From: Vibrio pacinii DSM 19139
GTDB taxonomy: Bacteria > Pseudomonadota > Gammaproteobacteria > Enterobacterales > Vibrionaceae
Reading direction: 5' to 3'
NCBI RefSeq assembly: GCF_000711795.1
Contig: NZ_JONH01000005.1
Location: 186,001-250,000 of the forward strand
Length of the DNA: 64,000 nt
Shown in pieces: positions 8,787 through 18,181 of the stretch. The position numbers and the translations under genes are program-made. A model generated the notes under the pieces. The model made no database searches. It saw only the letters and a program-made list of their open reading frames with translations, and was not told where the DNA came from. Each line of letters begins with the position of its first letter. Position 1 is the stretch's first letter.

Positions 8787-10478
8787 CTAAAAGTAGAGTA
8801 CGCGTTGTAACTCATCAATACTGGTAACCCCTGCGCGCACTTTTTCGATCCCAGATTGGATTAAACTCTGCATACCATTTTCTATCGCAATCGCTTCCAA
8901 TTGCTCGGCTGTGGCCTGATTTGAAATCGCTTCAATAAGCTCGGCATTGATTGGTAACAGCTCGTAGATGCCTATTCGGCCGAGATAGCCATTGTGACAG
9001 TGCGGGCAACCTGCTGGGGTGGCGATGAACATATTCGAGTTCGGTGCGAGATGAAACTGTTCAGCGACAAGAGTTGGAGTTGCGATGCTTTGTTTGCAGT
9101 GCCGGCACAGCTTCCTGACTAGGCGCTGTGCGATAAGTAAAGAGAGCGAAGAGGCCATATTAAAGTGGTTGATCCCCATATTGGCTAAGCGAGTAATGGT
9201 CTGTACCACCGAATTGGTGTGCAAGGTAGACAGTACCAAGTGGCCGGTTTGAGCGGCTTTAATCGCGATCTCTGCTGTCTCAAGGTCGCGGATTTCGCCG
9301 AGCATGATGATGTCTGGGTCTTGGCGTAAAAACGCGCGTAATGTTTGACTAAAATCGAGGCCAATTTCAGGGTGAATGTGTACTTGGTTGATGCCGGGAA
9401 GATTAATTTCGACCGGATCCTCTGCCGTTGAGATATTAACATGCTGTGAGTTCAAGTGATTGAGCGCCGCATAAAGCGAGACGGTTTTACCACTGCCGGT
9501 GGGGCCGGTGAGCAGTATCATCCCTTGAGGTTTTTTCAGAGCTGATAGGTAGATGTGTTGTTGCTCAGGGTTAAAACCTAAAGCATCGATAGCGAGGGCA
9601 ATGGCGCGATTATCGAGAATACGCAGGACGATTTTTTCTCCCCACAATGTCGGTAAGGTGGATACGCGCATATCCACTGCCATGGTGTCATTTAAACGCA
9701 GCTTGATTCGGCCATCTTGCGGTAGGCGGCGCTCGGCAATATCAAGTTTGGCCAATATTTTCAGCCTAGCGGCTAAACGGCGACTGAGTTGATGTGAAGG
9801 TTGCTGAGCGGAAATTAATAGACCATCACAACGTAAACGGACTCGATACGACTGTTCGTATGGTTCAAAGTGAATGTCAGAGGCGTGGCGAGAGACGGCA
9901 TCTAACAAGATCTGTTGTATGTAACGACTGACGGGCGCTTTATCATGAATAAGGTCATCTTGCTCACGCTGTTCATCGGCGCTCAAGGTGACTAATTGGG
10001 TAAGTTGATGGTCATTGATAGCAGGGCTGTCAGTCAGAGGTGAGCGCGTTGAATCATGCTGTGATAGCCGCTCTATGGCGTTAATCAGTGCACTGTATTC
10101 GGTTATCACCAATTCAATCGCGAACCCAGTAGCAAAATGAAACTCATTTTCTATCTCGTGTTGGCAAGGGTCAGCGACGGCCAGTTGTAATGTTTGCTGC
10201 TCAAGGCGAACAGGAACGGCTTGGAAGCGATCGATTAATGGCCGCAGGTCGAACGGAAGGCTGAGCGCTTGATAATCAAATTCGGTGAGTTGAATCAAGG
10301 GCAGCGCAAGGTGTTCGGCCAGCTGTTTAGCTAACTCGGTGTCACTGATAACCCCATCTTCGATAAGGGCTGTGAGCGGATGCTGGCCAAGTTCGTCGAT
10401 GCTTGCTTGGGCGCGTTGCTGCTGCTGTTTGCTTACGAGTTGCAGTTGAACGAGTAGGCTGAGTAATTCGCTTTGCAT
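8787..10478 (-). CDS. pilB: Type IV pilus assembly ATPase PilB
   Basis: Hexameric ATPase that powers pilus extension. 563 residues from the chosen start. The N-terminal MshEN/GspE-N region is followed by the ATPase domain with Walker A GPTGSGKT near residue 325, the Walker B-like DPDIIMLGEIRD, and HLVLSTLHTN (His box). Two CxxC pairs (CRHC and CPHC, about 475-515) form the zinc site. The ATG at 10478 overlaps the pilA stop by one base as TGATG, so translational coupling is likely. A longer frame beginning at 10520 would run into pilA and lacks family support. Confidence 0.95.
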   Translation of the reverse strand: MQSELLSLLVQLQLVSKQQQQRAQASIDELGQHPLTALIEDGVISDTELAKQLAEHLALPLIQLTEFDYQALSLPFDLRPLIDRFQAVPVRLEQQTLQLAVADPCQHEIENEFHFATGFAIELVITEYSALINAIERLSQHDSTRSPLTDSPAINDHQLTQLVTLSADEQREQDDLIHDKAPVSRYIQQILLDAVSRHASDIHFEPYEQSYRVRLRCDGLLISAQQPSHQLSRRLAARLKILAKLDIAERRLPQDGRIKLRLNDTMAVDMRVSTLPTLWGEKIVLRILDNRAIALAIDALGFNPEQQHIYLSALKKPQGMILLTGPTGSGKTVSLYAALNHLNSQHVNISTAEDPVEINLPGINQVHIHPEIGLDFSQTLRAFLRQDPDIIMLGEIRDLETAEIAIKAAQTGHLVLSTLHTNSVVQTITRLANMGINHFNMASSLSLLIAQRLVRKLCRHCKQSIATPTLVAEQFHLAPNSNMFIATPAGCPHCHNGYLGRIGIYELLPINAELIEAISNQATAEQLEAIAIENGMQSLIQSGIEKVRAGVTSIDELQRVLYF

Positions 10479-10882
10479 CAAGAGCACCCGGCGAGAGAGA
10501 CACTGCTGGATGCACTGCAACGCCAGGCTCCATTGGCATCACGTTTTAAGGTTATGCTTTGACCCGAGCCTGATCCTTGGGTTATCGCGACCACTAAATC
10601 ATTGGTGGCGTTGTCAGTGGCTAATGGCGCGGATTCAGCGCGAATGGTCCCAATCGCAAAGGTTTGTGAGATAGCAGGAAAGCGCCCTTCTAAAGCAATG
10701 GCATCTTCAACAATCACTTTGTACGCACTCGCGGAGGCAAGGGCGGTACTTAATGCCGCCTTCTTTACGTAACTTTGGTAGTGAGGAATCGCTAAGGCGG
10801 ACAGCAGACTGATTACCGCAACGACAATCATGAGTTCAATCAGTGTGAAACCGAGGGCATGGCGCTGGCGTTGTGGGTGCAT
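10478..10882 (-). CDS. pilA: Type IV pilin PilA (chitin-regulated/competence pilus type)
   Basis: 134-residue major pilin. A short leader ends in Gly, followed by FTLIELMIVVAVISLLSALA (about 12-31), the methylation and N-terminal helix segment with Glu at mature position 5; PilD cuts before the Phe. Two C-terminal cysteines (about 122 and 133) can form the D-region disulfide. The surface region is not conserved enough to type. In Vibrio this locus (pilABCD beside nadC) encodes the pilus used for DNA uptake on chitin. It is the first gene of the pil operon. Confidence 0.95.
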   Translation of the reverse strand: MHPQRQRHALGFTLIELMIVVAVISLLSALAIPHYQSYVKKAALSTALASASAYKVIVEDAIALEGRFPAISQTFAIGTIRAESAPLATDNATNDLVVAITQGSGSGQSITLKRDANGAWRCSASSSVSLAGCS

Positions 10883-11050
10883 AGTCTCTTCGAACGGTTT
10901 GAATGGGACTAGAGAGACTAGTGGTCGCGAGTGTTAGCGTGGAGACGAATTGTGTGAAAGTGAGATCTGATTAGGTGGGGTTAACTGTGCGTCACTGTGA
11001 TGATTCAATAAAGTATGAACTGGATCTGAGTTTCTCACCCTAGAAACAAT

Positions 11051-11074
11051 AACGGAGGCGCACAGCCTCCGTTA
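11051..11074 (-). terminator. Hairpin downstream of nadC
   Basis: A perfect 9-bp stem AACGGAGGC/GCCTCCGTT with a five-base loop lies 21 bases beyond the nadC stop. On the minus strand it is followed by ATTGTTTC, so it is a weak intrinsic terminator or a 3'-end stabilising stem. Confidence 0.6.
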
Positions 11075-11094
11075 GTTAAATCGCTCAGTGATGG

Positions 11095-12042
<948 letters not shown>

Positions 12043-12113
12043 TCAGCCATTAATCTCGCATTTCATGGTCAAAGGGATAAAATCATAACAAGACGAAAAC
12101 AGTGAGCCTTAAA

Positions 12114-12665
12114 ATGATAGATGACAACGGTTGGTATTGCGCTGCGCGCCACGTTCCTTCGCCCTTTTTTGATCAAAGGCCGCCAGGGCAAGATGTCTCT
12201 TTGCTGGTGGTGCACAATATTAGCTTGCCGCCCGGTCAATTTGGCGGCCCTTATATCGAACAGTTTTTTACCGGTCAGCTTAACCCTGACACGCACCCAT
12301 TCTTTGCTGTCATTCATAAAATGGGCGTATCGGCGCACTGCTTGATTCGGCGTGATGGAGAGGTGGTGCAGTTTGTCTCTTTTGCTGAGCGAGCTTGGCA
12401 TGCGGGGAGCTCAAGCTTTGCTGGACGTGATAAGTGCAATGATTACTCGATTGGCATTGAACTTGAAGGAAGCGACTATGTGGTTTACAGCGATGCACAA
12501 TACGCTGCGCTAACCGCGTTGACTCAGTCGATACAAAGTCGCTATCCGAAGATCACCATCCCGCGCATTACAGGCCACCAATATATTGCGCCGCTGCGTA
12601 AAACGGATCCGGGGTTGGTGTTTGATTGGGCCAAATATAGGCGTGCGCTGCTCGCTGCGGGCTAA
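12114..12665 (+). CDS. ampD: 1,6-anhydro-N-acetylmuramyl-L-alanine amidase AmpD
   Basis: Cytoplasmic zinc amidase that cleaves the peptide from anhydroMurNAc-peptides during cell wall recycling; its loss raises AmpC in bacteria with ampR. About 183 residues, Amidase_2 fold. Zinc ligands are visible as His in LVVHNISLP (near 33), and His and Asp in [15 protein letters not shown] (near 150-162). The ATG at 12114 is chosen; a GTG four codons upstream (12102) is an alternative, and neither has a clear ribosome binding site. The stop overlaps that of fldB tail to tail by four bases. Confidence 0.93.
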   Translation: MIDDNGWYCAARHVPSPFFDQRPPGQDVSLLVVHNISLPPGQFGGPYIEQFFTGQLNPDTHPFFAVIHKMGVSAHCLIRRDGEVVQFVSFAERAWHAGSSSFAGRDKCNDYSIGIELEGSDYVVYSDAQYAALTALTQSIQSRYPKITIPRITGHQYIAPLRKTDPGLVFDWAKYRRALLAAG

Positions 12666-13183
12666 AGTGTCTCTTGGTACTCAAGTAAGATCTGTTCAAC
12701 CCAGTTGGCGATGCGCTCATCACTCAGTTCATATTGGGAGTCTTCATCGAGAGCTAAGCCAACAAACTGGCTGCCATCCTGCGTGAGAGCTTTGGAGGCT
12801 TCAAACTGATAGTTTTCATCATTGGGCCAGTAACCGATGATGTTAGCTCCGGTCTTCTTCAGTTCGTCGTGGAGCAACCCCATCGCATCCAGATACCATT
12901 CGCCATAACCTTCTTGATCGCCTAAGCCAAATAGTGCGACGGTTTTGCCATTTAGCGCTACGCCATCGATTTGATCCCATATTTCATTCCAATCTTCTTG
13001 GATTTCACCAAAGTCCCAAGTCGAAATACCCAAGATAAGAAAATCGTAATCTGCCATCAAAGCGAGTGGCGACTCTTTAACGTTGTGAATATCAACAAGG
13101 TCTTCACCAAGAATAGCGCGGATTTTTTCTGCTGCCATTTCGGTATAACAAGTGGTTGAGCCGTAAAACAGACCGATCTTCAT
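12662..13183 (-). CDS. fldB: Flavodoxin 2 (FldB)
   Basis: 173-residue FMN electron carrier. The phosphate-binding loop is [11 protein letters not shown] (8-18), followed by [12 protein letters not shown] (about 55) and [20 protein letters not shown] (about 84-103), which hold the flavin ring contacts. The length and the position beside xerD-dsbC-recJ match FldB of E. coli rather than FldA. It converges on ampD with a 4-base overlap and is divergent from xerD. Confidence 0.93.
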   Translation of the reverse strand: MKIGLFYGSTTCYTEMAAEKIRAILGEDLVDIHNVKESPLALMADYDFLILGISTWDFGEIQEDWNEIWDQIDGVALNGKTVALFGLGDQEGYGEWYLDAMGLLHDELKKTGANIIGYWPNDENYQFEASKALTQDGSQFVGLALDEDSQYELSDERIANWVEQILLEYQETL

Positions 13184-13335
13184 AATATGCTTTTATCTAT
13201 TGCAAAATGGATGGTGAATTCTAACCACAAAATGACCAGCTTTGCAGTCAATATCCGACTCAAAGACGATTTTTTATAGCATTATTCGCTTGTGCCCCTT
13301 ACATTTGAGCGCAGAACAAAAATAAGAGGTTAGCT

Positions 13336-14244
13336 GTGTCAGAACAAATGTCACCCGATCAAGGGGTTGTTGAGCTGTTTTTAGATGCGATGTGGATGGA
13401 GCGAGGATTATCTGAAAATACGCTTTCATCTTACCGCAATGATCTGTTTAAACTATTACAGTGGATGGCGGCCAACAATTATCGACTCGACTTTATCAGC
13501 TTATCTGGCCTGCAAGAGTATCAATCCTGGCTGGTAGACCAACAATACAAGCAGACATCACGTGCGCGGATGTTGTCGGCCATCCGGCGACTGTTCCAAT
13601 ATTTGCACCGAGAAAAAGTCCGCGCGGATGATCCGAGTGCGCTGTTGGTTAGCCCTAAATTGCCCAAACGTTTACCGAAAGATCTTAGTGAAGAGCAAGT
13701 GGAAGCACTGCTTGATGCTCCGGATCCGAATGATGCGATAGAGTTACGGGATAAAGCGATGTTAGAACTGCTTTATGCGACGGGTCTACGCGTGACTGAA
13801 TTGGTCAGTTTAACGATGGAAAATATTAGTCTGCGTCAAGGGGTTGTGCGCGTAACGGGTAAAGGCGGTAAAGAGCGTTTGGTGCCGATGGGCGAAAATG
13901 CGGTCGATTGGATTGAAACTTTTCTCCAACAAGGTAGGTCTGAGTTACTTGGGGATAATACTTCTGATGTAGTTTTTCCCAGTAAACGTGCGCGGCAAAT
14001 GACTCGCCAGACATTCTGGCACCGTATAAAGCGCTATGCCGTATTGGCAGGGATTGAGACGGAATTACTGTCTCCCCATGTCCTGCGCCATGCCTTCGCG
14101 ACCCACTTGCTTAACTATGGTGCGGATCTTCGTGTGGTGCAGATGTTACTGGGGCATAGTGACTTGTCGACCACACAAATTTATACTCATGTAGCAACAG
14201 AGCGTCTGAAGCAGCTACACAGTGAACACCACCCAAGAGCGTAA
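13336..14244 (+). CDS. xerD: Tyrosine recombinase XerD
   Basis: With XerC resolves chromosome dimers at dif, activated by FtsK. 302 residues: N-terminal SAM-like DNA-binding domain (1-100) and catalytic domain with Arg in ATGLRVTELV (near 153), HVLRHAFATHL (near 248-258) and LGHSDLSTTQIYTHV (near 274-288, with the nucleophilic Tyr). The start is a GTG at 13336 with AAGAGGT seven bases before it. In Vibrio, XerC/XerD also integrate phages such as CTX at dif. First gene of xerD-dsbC-recJ. Confidence 0.97.
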   Translation: MSEQMSPDQGVVELFLDAMWMERGLSENTLSSYRNDLFKLLQWMAANNYRLDFISLSGLQEYQSWLVDQQYKQTSRARMLSAIRRLFQYLHREKVRADDPSALLVSPKLPKRLPKDLSEEQVEALLDAPDPNDAIELRDKAMLELLYATGLRVTELVSLTMENISLRQGVVRVTGKGGKERLVPMGENAVDWIETFLQQGRSELLGDNTSDVVFPSKRARQMTRQTFWHRIKRYAVLAGIETELLSPHVLRHAFATHLLNYGADLRVVQMLLGHSDLSTTQIYTHVATERLKQLHSEHHPRA

Positions 14245-14283
14245 TCGCTTTTGGCTCAACCAATCGAATTTAAGGTGACTTGA

Positions 14284-15027
14284 ATGAGCGTATTACGCCG
14301 AATGACCCTACTGACTTTACCTTTGCTGTTAGCGGCGCAAACCGTATCGGCCAATGAGGTTAAGTTTGACAAAGCACAGCTAGAGGCGCGTTTTGCCAAG
14401 CTGGGTTTAGAAGTGAAAGATATTACTGCCGCAGATATTGATGGCCTAATCGAAGTGAACACCAGTGGTGGGGTATTGTTTGCGTCACCAACCGGGGATT
14501 ATTTCTTAGCGGGAACCTTATACCAGTTGGATGAAAGCGGCCAATATCAAGATGTACTGGCTAAGCGCCAAGCACCGATTAACGCGGCGAAAATCGCTGC
14601 GTTTAAAGACAGCATGATTGAATTTAAAGCCGATGATGAGAAATACGTCGTGACAGTCTTTACCGATGTTACGTGTGGCTACTGCGTGAAACTTCACAGT
14701 CAGATGCAAGGCTACAATGATCTCGGTATTACGGTGCGTTACATGGCTTTCCCTCGTCAAGGTGCAACAGGCATGGTCGCTGATCAAATGGCGGCAGTAT
14801 GGGGCGCGAAAGATCCGCAAGCGGCAATGCATGACGGTAAAGTGAATCGTCAATTCCCTAAAACGGGTGACGATTTCGCTAAGTTCCAACAGATCATCAA
14901 ACAACACTACTCGCTAGGCCGTGAGCTTGGTATCAGCGGTACTCCTGCGATTTTCTTGCCAAATGGTGAGATGATTGGTGGTTACCTACCGCCAGAACAG
15001 CTTGCTCAGCGTCTTGAGCAACTTTAA
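14284..15027 (+). CDS. dsbC: Thiol:disulfide isomerase DsbC
   Basis: Periplasmic disulfide isomerase kept reduced by DsbD. 247 residues with a signal peptide (MSVLRRMTLLTLPLLLAAQTVSA, cut near 23), an N-terminal dimerisation domain (24-80) and a thioredoxin-fold domain with active site CGYC (about 127-130) and cis-proline loop SGTPAIFLPNG (about 218). It sits between xerD and recJ, the conserved gammaproteobacterial order, and lies 39 bases after xerD. Confidence 0.97.
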   Translation: MSVLRRMTLLTLPLLLAAQTVSANEVKFDKAQLEARFAKLGLEVKDITAADIDGLIEVNTSGGVLFASPTGDYFLAGTLYQLDESGQYQDVLAKRQAPINAAKIAAFKDSMIEFKADDEKYVVTVFTDVTCGYCVKLHSQMQGYNDLGITVRYMAFPRQGATGMVADQMAAVWGAKDPQAAMHDGKVNRQFPKTGDDFAKFQQIIKQHYSLGRELGISGTPAIFLPNGEMIGGYLPPEQLAQRLEQL

Positions 15028-15039
15028 TTAACTTGATGA

Positions 15040-15059
15040 AGAGCCTCATTTGAGGCTCT
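15040..15059 (+). promoter_or_regulatory. Perfect hairpin abutting the recJ start codon
   Basis: AGAGCCTCA (15040-15048) pairs with TGAGGCTCT (15051-15059) across a two-base gap, one base before the ATG at 15061. The only Shine-Dalgarno-like sequence, GAGG at 15052-15055, lies in the 3' arm of the stem. It may terminate dsbC transcripts weakly or hide the recJ ribosome binding site. Confidence 0.6.
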
Positions 15060-15060
15060 G

Positions 15061-16806
15061 ATGCCCTTTATGATAGAAATTCAACGTAGACCTGAAGTTG
15101 ATTTAACCCTTCTTCCCGACACCATCGCACCACTGCTCAAACGCATTTATATTGCGCGTGGTATTCACCATGTGGAGCAACTAGATACCGCTGCGCGAGC
15201 GCTGCACTCTTACCAAAAATTGCATGGAATTGAAGCCGCCGTTACGCTGCTGTTTGAGGCGATTCAAACCGACAAACGCATTATTGTGGTCGGTGATTTT
15301 GATGCCGATGGCGCTACTAGTTCGGCGCTGTCGGTGCTGGCGCTACGCATGCTGGGATCGAACAATGTCGATTACTTAGTGCCGAATCGTTTTGAAGATG
15401 GCTACGGCTTGAGCCCTGATGTGGTCGATCAAGCTATCGCGCTTGGTGCACAAATGATCATGACGGTTGATAACGGTGTCTCTTCCATTGAAGGGGTTCG
15501 TTACGCCAAGCAGCAGGGGTTACAGGTTTTGGTCACCGATCACCATCTTCCCGGCCATGAACTGCCCGAAGTCGATGCCATGGTCAATCCTAATTTACAA
15601 GAGTGCGCTTTTCCCTCTAAAGCCTTGGCTGGCGTTGGCGTGGCTTTCTATCTGATGATGGCGTTGTGTGTTCACATGCGTAAGCACAACTGGTTTGTAG
15701 ATAAAGGCATGGCAGAGCCCAAGTTGATGGAGTTGATTGACTTGGTTGCCCTCGGCACAGTGGCTGACGTTGTGCCGCTGGATGAGAATAATCGCATTTT
15801 GGTCCATCAAGGTTTGCAACGTATTCGCGCTGGCAAGGCGCGACCAGGTATTCAAGCATTGATTGAAGTTGCTAAGCGTGATGCACGTCGCTTGGTGGCG
15901 TCTGATTTTGGTTTTGCGCTCGGTCCACGTATTAATGCAGCAGGTCGCTTGGATGATATGTCTTTTGGCGTTGAACTGCTGATGAGCACCAATATTTATG
16001 CAGCACGGCGTATGGCGAGTGAGCTCGATGGTCTTAACCAAACGCGTAAAGAGATTGAAGAGGGCATGAAACAAGAAGCGATGGCTTTTTGTGAGCGCCT
16101 GCAGTTTGGTGAACAAGACATGCCCCATGGTTTGGTGTTATTCCAGCGTGACTGGCACCAAGGTGTGATCGGTATTTTAGCTTCGCGGATCAAAGACAAA
16201 TTTCACCGTCCTGTAATTGCTTTTGCCGATGGTGGGGAAGGGAGCATCAAAGGATCGTGTCGATCGATTGCGGGCGTTCATATGCGTGATGTGCTTGATC
16301 GTATTGATACGCAAAACCCAGGTTTGATTGTTAAATTTGGCGGTCATGCAATGGCGGCAGGTTTGACCATCTTAGAACAAGACTTTACTCGCTTTGCAAC
16401 GCTGTTTGATCAAGCTGTCAAACAGGATTTAGATGAAGCGGTGCTAAAAGGGGTATTACTTTCTGATGGTGAGCTAAAGCCTGAAGAATTTTCGATGCAC
16501 ACCGCAGAGTTACTGCGATCAGGTGGGCCATGGGGACAAGCGTTTCCGGAGCCTCTGTTTGACGGCGAATTTAAAGTTTTACACCAAAAATTGGTCGGCG
16601 AGAAGCACCTCAAATTGATGCTAGAGCCGCTGCATAAAGGCCATCCGACCAACATTATGATCGATGGGATCGCGTTTAATGTTGATCTGCGCCGTTGGCC
16701 TGATGCTTCTGTCAAAACCGTTCGCTTAGCCTACAAACTTGATATTAATGAGTTTCGTGGCAATCAGTCGTTGCAGTTGATGATTGATCATATTGAGGCG
16801 AGGTAG
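15061..16806 (+). CDS. recJ: Single-stranded-DNA-specific 5'-3' exonuclease RecJ
   Basis: DHH-family nuclease acting in RecF-pathway recombination, mismatch repair and base excision repair. 581 residues. The manganese-binding motifs are visible: GDFDADGATSSAL near residue 79, TDHHLPG near 159, and the DHHA1 region with GGHAMAAGLTI near 427. A second in-frame ATG at 15070 would give MIEIQRRPEVD, which resembles other RecJ N-termini; the 15061 start is kept because GAGG lies five bases before it. Last gene of xerD-dsbC-recJ. Confidence 0.96.
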   Translation: MPFMIEIQRRPEVDLTLLPDTIAPLLKRIYIARGIHHVEQLDTAARALHSYQKLHGIEAAVTLLFEAIQTDKRIIVVGDFDADGATSSALSVLALRMLGSNNVDYLVPNRFEDGYGLSPDVVDQAIALGAQMIMTVDNGVSSIEGVRYAKQQGLQVLVTDHHLPGHELPEVDAMVNPNLQECAFPSKALAGVGVAFYLMMALCVHMRKHNWFVDKGMAEPKLMELIDLVALGTVADVVPLDENNRILVHQGLQRIRAGKARPGIQALIEVAKRDARRLVASDFGFALGPRINAAGRLDDMSFGVELLMSTNIYAARRMASELDGLNQTRKEIEEGMKQEAMAFCERLQFGEQDMPHGLVLFQRDWHQGVIGILASRIKDKFHRPVIAFADGGEGSIKGSCRSIAGVHMRDVLDRIDTQNPGLIVKFGGHAMAAGLTILEQDFTRFATLFDQAVKQDLDEAVLKGVLLSDGELKPEEFSMHTAELLRSGGPWGQAFPEPLFDGEFKVLHQKLVGEKHLKLMLEPLHKGHPTNIMIDGIAFNVDLRRWPDASVKTVRLAYKLDINEFRGNQSLQLMIDHIEAR

Positions 16807-16819
16807 TGCCTTAACTTGT

Positions 16820-16921
16820 GTCATTGCATAGAACGTCGAGGGAGCGAGTAGGAATCTCTAAAGGTTTTCTGCTTGCTTCAAGAGCTCCTCAACTCGTGCT
16901 TCCCTCGTTCTTAAGGATGAC
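16820..16921. repeat. Inverted repeat pair 1 of a Vibrio-type palindromic element
   Basis: Half-unit 16820-16859 (GTCATT...GAGGGAGCGAGT...GGAATCTCT) and half-unit 16881-16921, read on the other strand (GTCATCC...ACGAGGGAAGCACGAGT...GGAGCTCT), are related copies in opposite orientation. Together they can form a long imperfect hairpin. No coding potential. Located just after recJ. Confidence 0.7.
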
Positions 16922-16950
16922 GCTGCTTTACATGGTTTGTTAGATACATT

Positions 16951-17049
16951 GTCATTCCAGAAACGAGGGATGAGTTATCTGGAATCTATTGTCAACGATC
17001 ACTTTGATTAGATTCTGAATCACGCTCGTACCTCACAGTTCAGAATGAC
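16951..17049. repeat. Inverted repeat pair 2 of the same element
   Basis: Half-unit 16951-16987 (GTCATTCCAGAAACGAGGGA...GGAATCT) and half-unit 17009-17049, read on the other strand (GTCATTCTGAACTGTGAGGTACGAG...CAGAATCT), repeat the layout of the first pair. The shared skeleton of all four half-units is GTCATTC-n-ACGAGGGACGAGT-n-GGAATCT, with variations. Confidence 0.7.
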
Positions 17050-17174
17050 GCCCTGATGTTCTTAATCTCTCGCTTTTTTCATCGCATCCCCTAATAACCT
17101 TTCATATTTCTTTAAAACTGATCAATTAAACCGTGATCGCTAGCACGTTTTATTCCCATCTGTATACAATTTGT

Positions 17175-17191
17175 AATTGGTCAGACCAATT
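17175..17191. promoter_or_regulatory. PdhR-type operator 1
   Basis: Perfect 17-base palindrome AATTGGTCAGACCAATT, matching the E. coli PdhR consensus AATTGGTnnnACCAATT. It lies 168 bases upstream of the pdhR ATG. Confidence 0.85.
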
Positions 17192-17311
17192 AGATTGCTG
17201 TTTTAATCATCTATTGTTATCAAAGTGTTGGTGTTAGGCGCGTTCTATGATTTGGGTCAATTTTTGACTGGAACTTGCGTTTTAATTATGTTAATTTTCT
17301 CGCCAACTTAG

Positions 17312-17328
17312 AATTGGTATTACCAATT
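17312..17328. promoter_or_regulatory. PdhR-type operator 2
   Basis: A second perfect copy, AATTGGTATTACCAATT, 30 bases upstream of the pdhR ATG. Its centre is 137 bases from operator 1. The position near the start fits steric autorepression of pdhR-aceEF-lpdA. Confidence 0.9.
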
Positions 17329-17358
17329 GACTGCGTACAGAGTAGAAGAAAAACAATT

Positions 17359-18126
17359 ATGGCTTATCAAAGGATTCGTCAGCCAAAACTCTCAGACGTT
17401 ATTGAGCAAGAGTTAGAAAGGCTGATTGTGGAAGGAACACTATCTCCAGGGCAGCAGTTGCCTCCTGAGAGAGAGTTAGCGAAGCAATTTGATGTCTCGC
17501 GTCCTTCAATCCGTGAAGCGATACAACGCCTAGAAGCGAAACGTCTTCTTACTCGACGTCAGGGTGGTGGCACATTTGTTAGTGAGAGTATTTGGACAGG
17601 TTTTTCCGATCCTCTGCTAAATTTATTGTCTAGTCACTCTGAAACTCAGCTGGATTTACTTGAAGCGCGTCATGCGATGGAAGGTATTGCAGCGTATTTT
17701 GCAGCAGTTCGTGGTACCGAGGAAGATTTTGCACGTATTCAGGCTTGCCTGACTAACATCAGCGAAGAGCAAACTAACAAGAATGTTGAAGCGGAGGCCG
17801 CTGCAGTGATGCAGTTTCTGATTGCTTTAACCGAAGCGGCGCACAATGTTGTGTTACTTCACATTGTTCGCAGTCTTGGTCCTCTGCTTGAGCAAAATAT
17901 CTTACAGAATTTAAAGCTCTTACATCGCCGCGATGAAGTGGTCGATAAAGTAAGTACACACCGAGCTAACATTGTCGATGCGATTGTTTCTGGACAGCCT
18001 GAAAAGGCGCGTGAAATGTCACATTCACATTTAGCTTATATTGAAGAGACATTGTTGGATTTGACGCGTGAAGAGTCGCGAAGAAAACGTTCTTTACGTC
18101 GAATTCAGCAAGGTAACGATTCTTAA
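17359..18126 (+). CDS. pdhR: Pyruvate dehydrogenase complex repressor PdhR
   Basis: 255-residue GntR/FadR-type regulator that is released from DNA by pyruvate. The N-terminal winged helix covers about 10-75 ([28 protein letters not shown]), and the FCD ligand domain about 85-235 ([13 protein letters not shown]). The start is set at the ATG at 17359, giving [16 protein letters not shown]; an upstream in-frame ATG at 17275 would place an operator inside the gene. Two operators lie upstream. It is 55 bases before aceE and heads the operon. Confidence 0.95.
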   Translation: MAYQRIRQPKLSDVIEQELERLIVEGTLSPGQQLPPERELAKQFDVSRPSIREAIQRLEAKRLLTRRQGGGTFVSESIWTGFSDPLLNLLSSHSETQLDLLEARHAMEGIAAYFAAVRGTEEDFARIQACLTNISEEQTNKNVEAEAAAVMQFLIALTEAAHNVVLLHIVRSLGPLLEQNILQNLKLLHRRDEVVDKVSTHRANIVDAIVSGQPEKAREMSHSHLAYIEETLLDLTREESRRKRSLRRIQQGNDS

Positions 18127-18181
18127 CACAAGAAACGGTTACTTAAATAAGTAGATCCAACCAACAGAAGGATAGATCGCC

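Larger units (their letters stand above)
16807..17358. other. 552-base intergenic region recJ-pdhR
   Basis: The first 245 bases hold two inverted-repeat pairs of a dispersed palindromic element. The rest, from about 17100, is AT-rich and holds two PdhR-type operators (17175-17191 and 17312-17328) and must contain the pdhR promoter. I see no gene. Confidence 0.8.

Noticed and set aside
10883..11050. CRP-like TGTGA sequences upstream of pilA (possible TfoX/CRP-dependent site)
   Set aside because: Only half-sites seen; the second half does not fit well enough.
15595..16128. 177-codon minus-strand frame inside recJ
   Set aside because: Shadow of a well-supported recJ reading frame; composition is not protein-like.
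17275..17358. Upstream ATG start for pdhR
   Set aside because: It would place a perfect PdhR operator inside the coding region; the added 28 residues have no family support.
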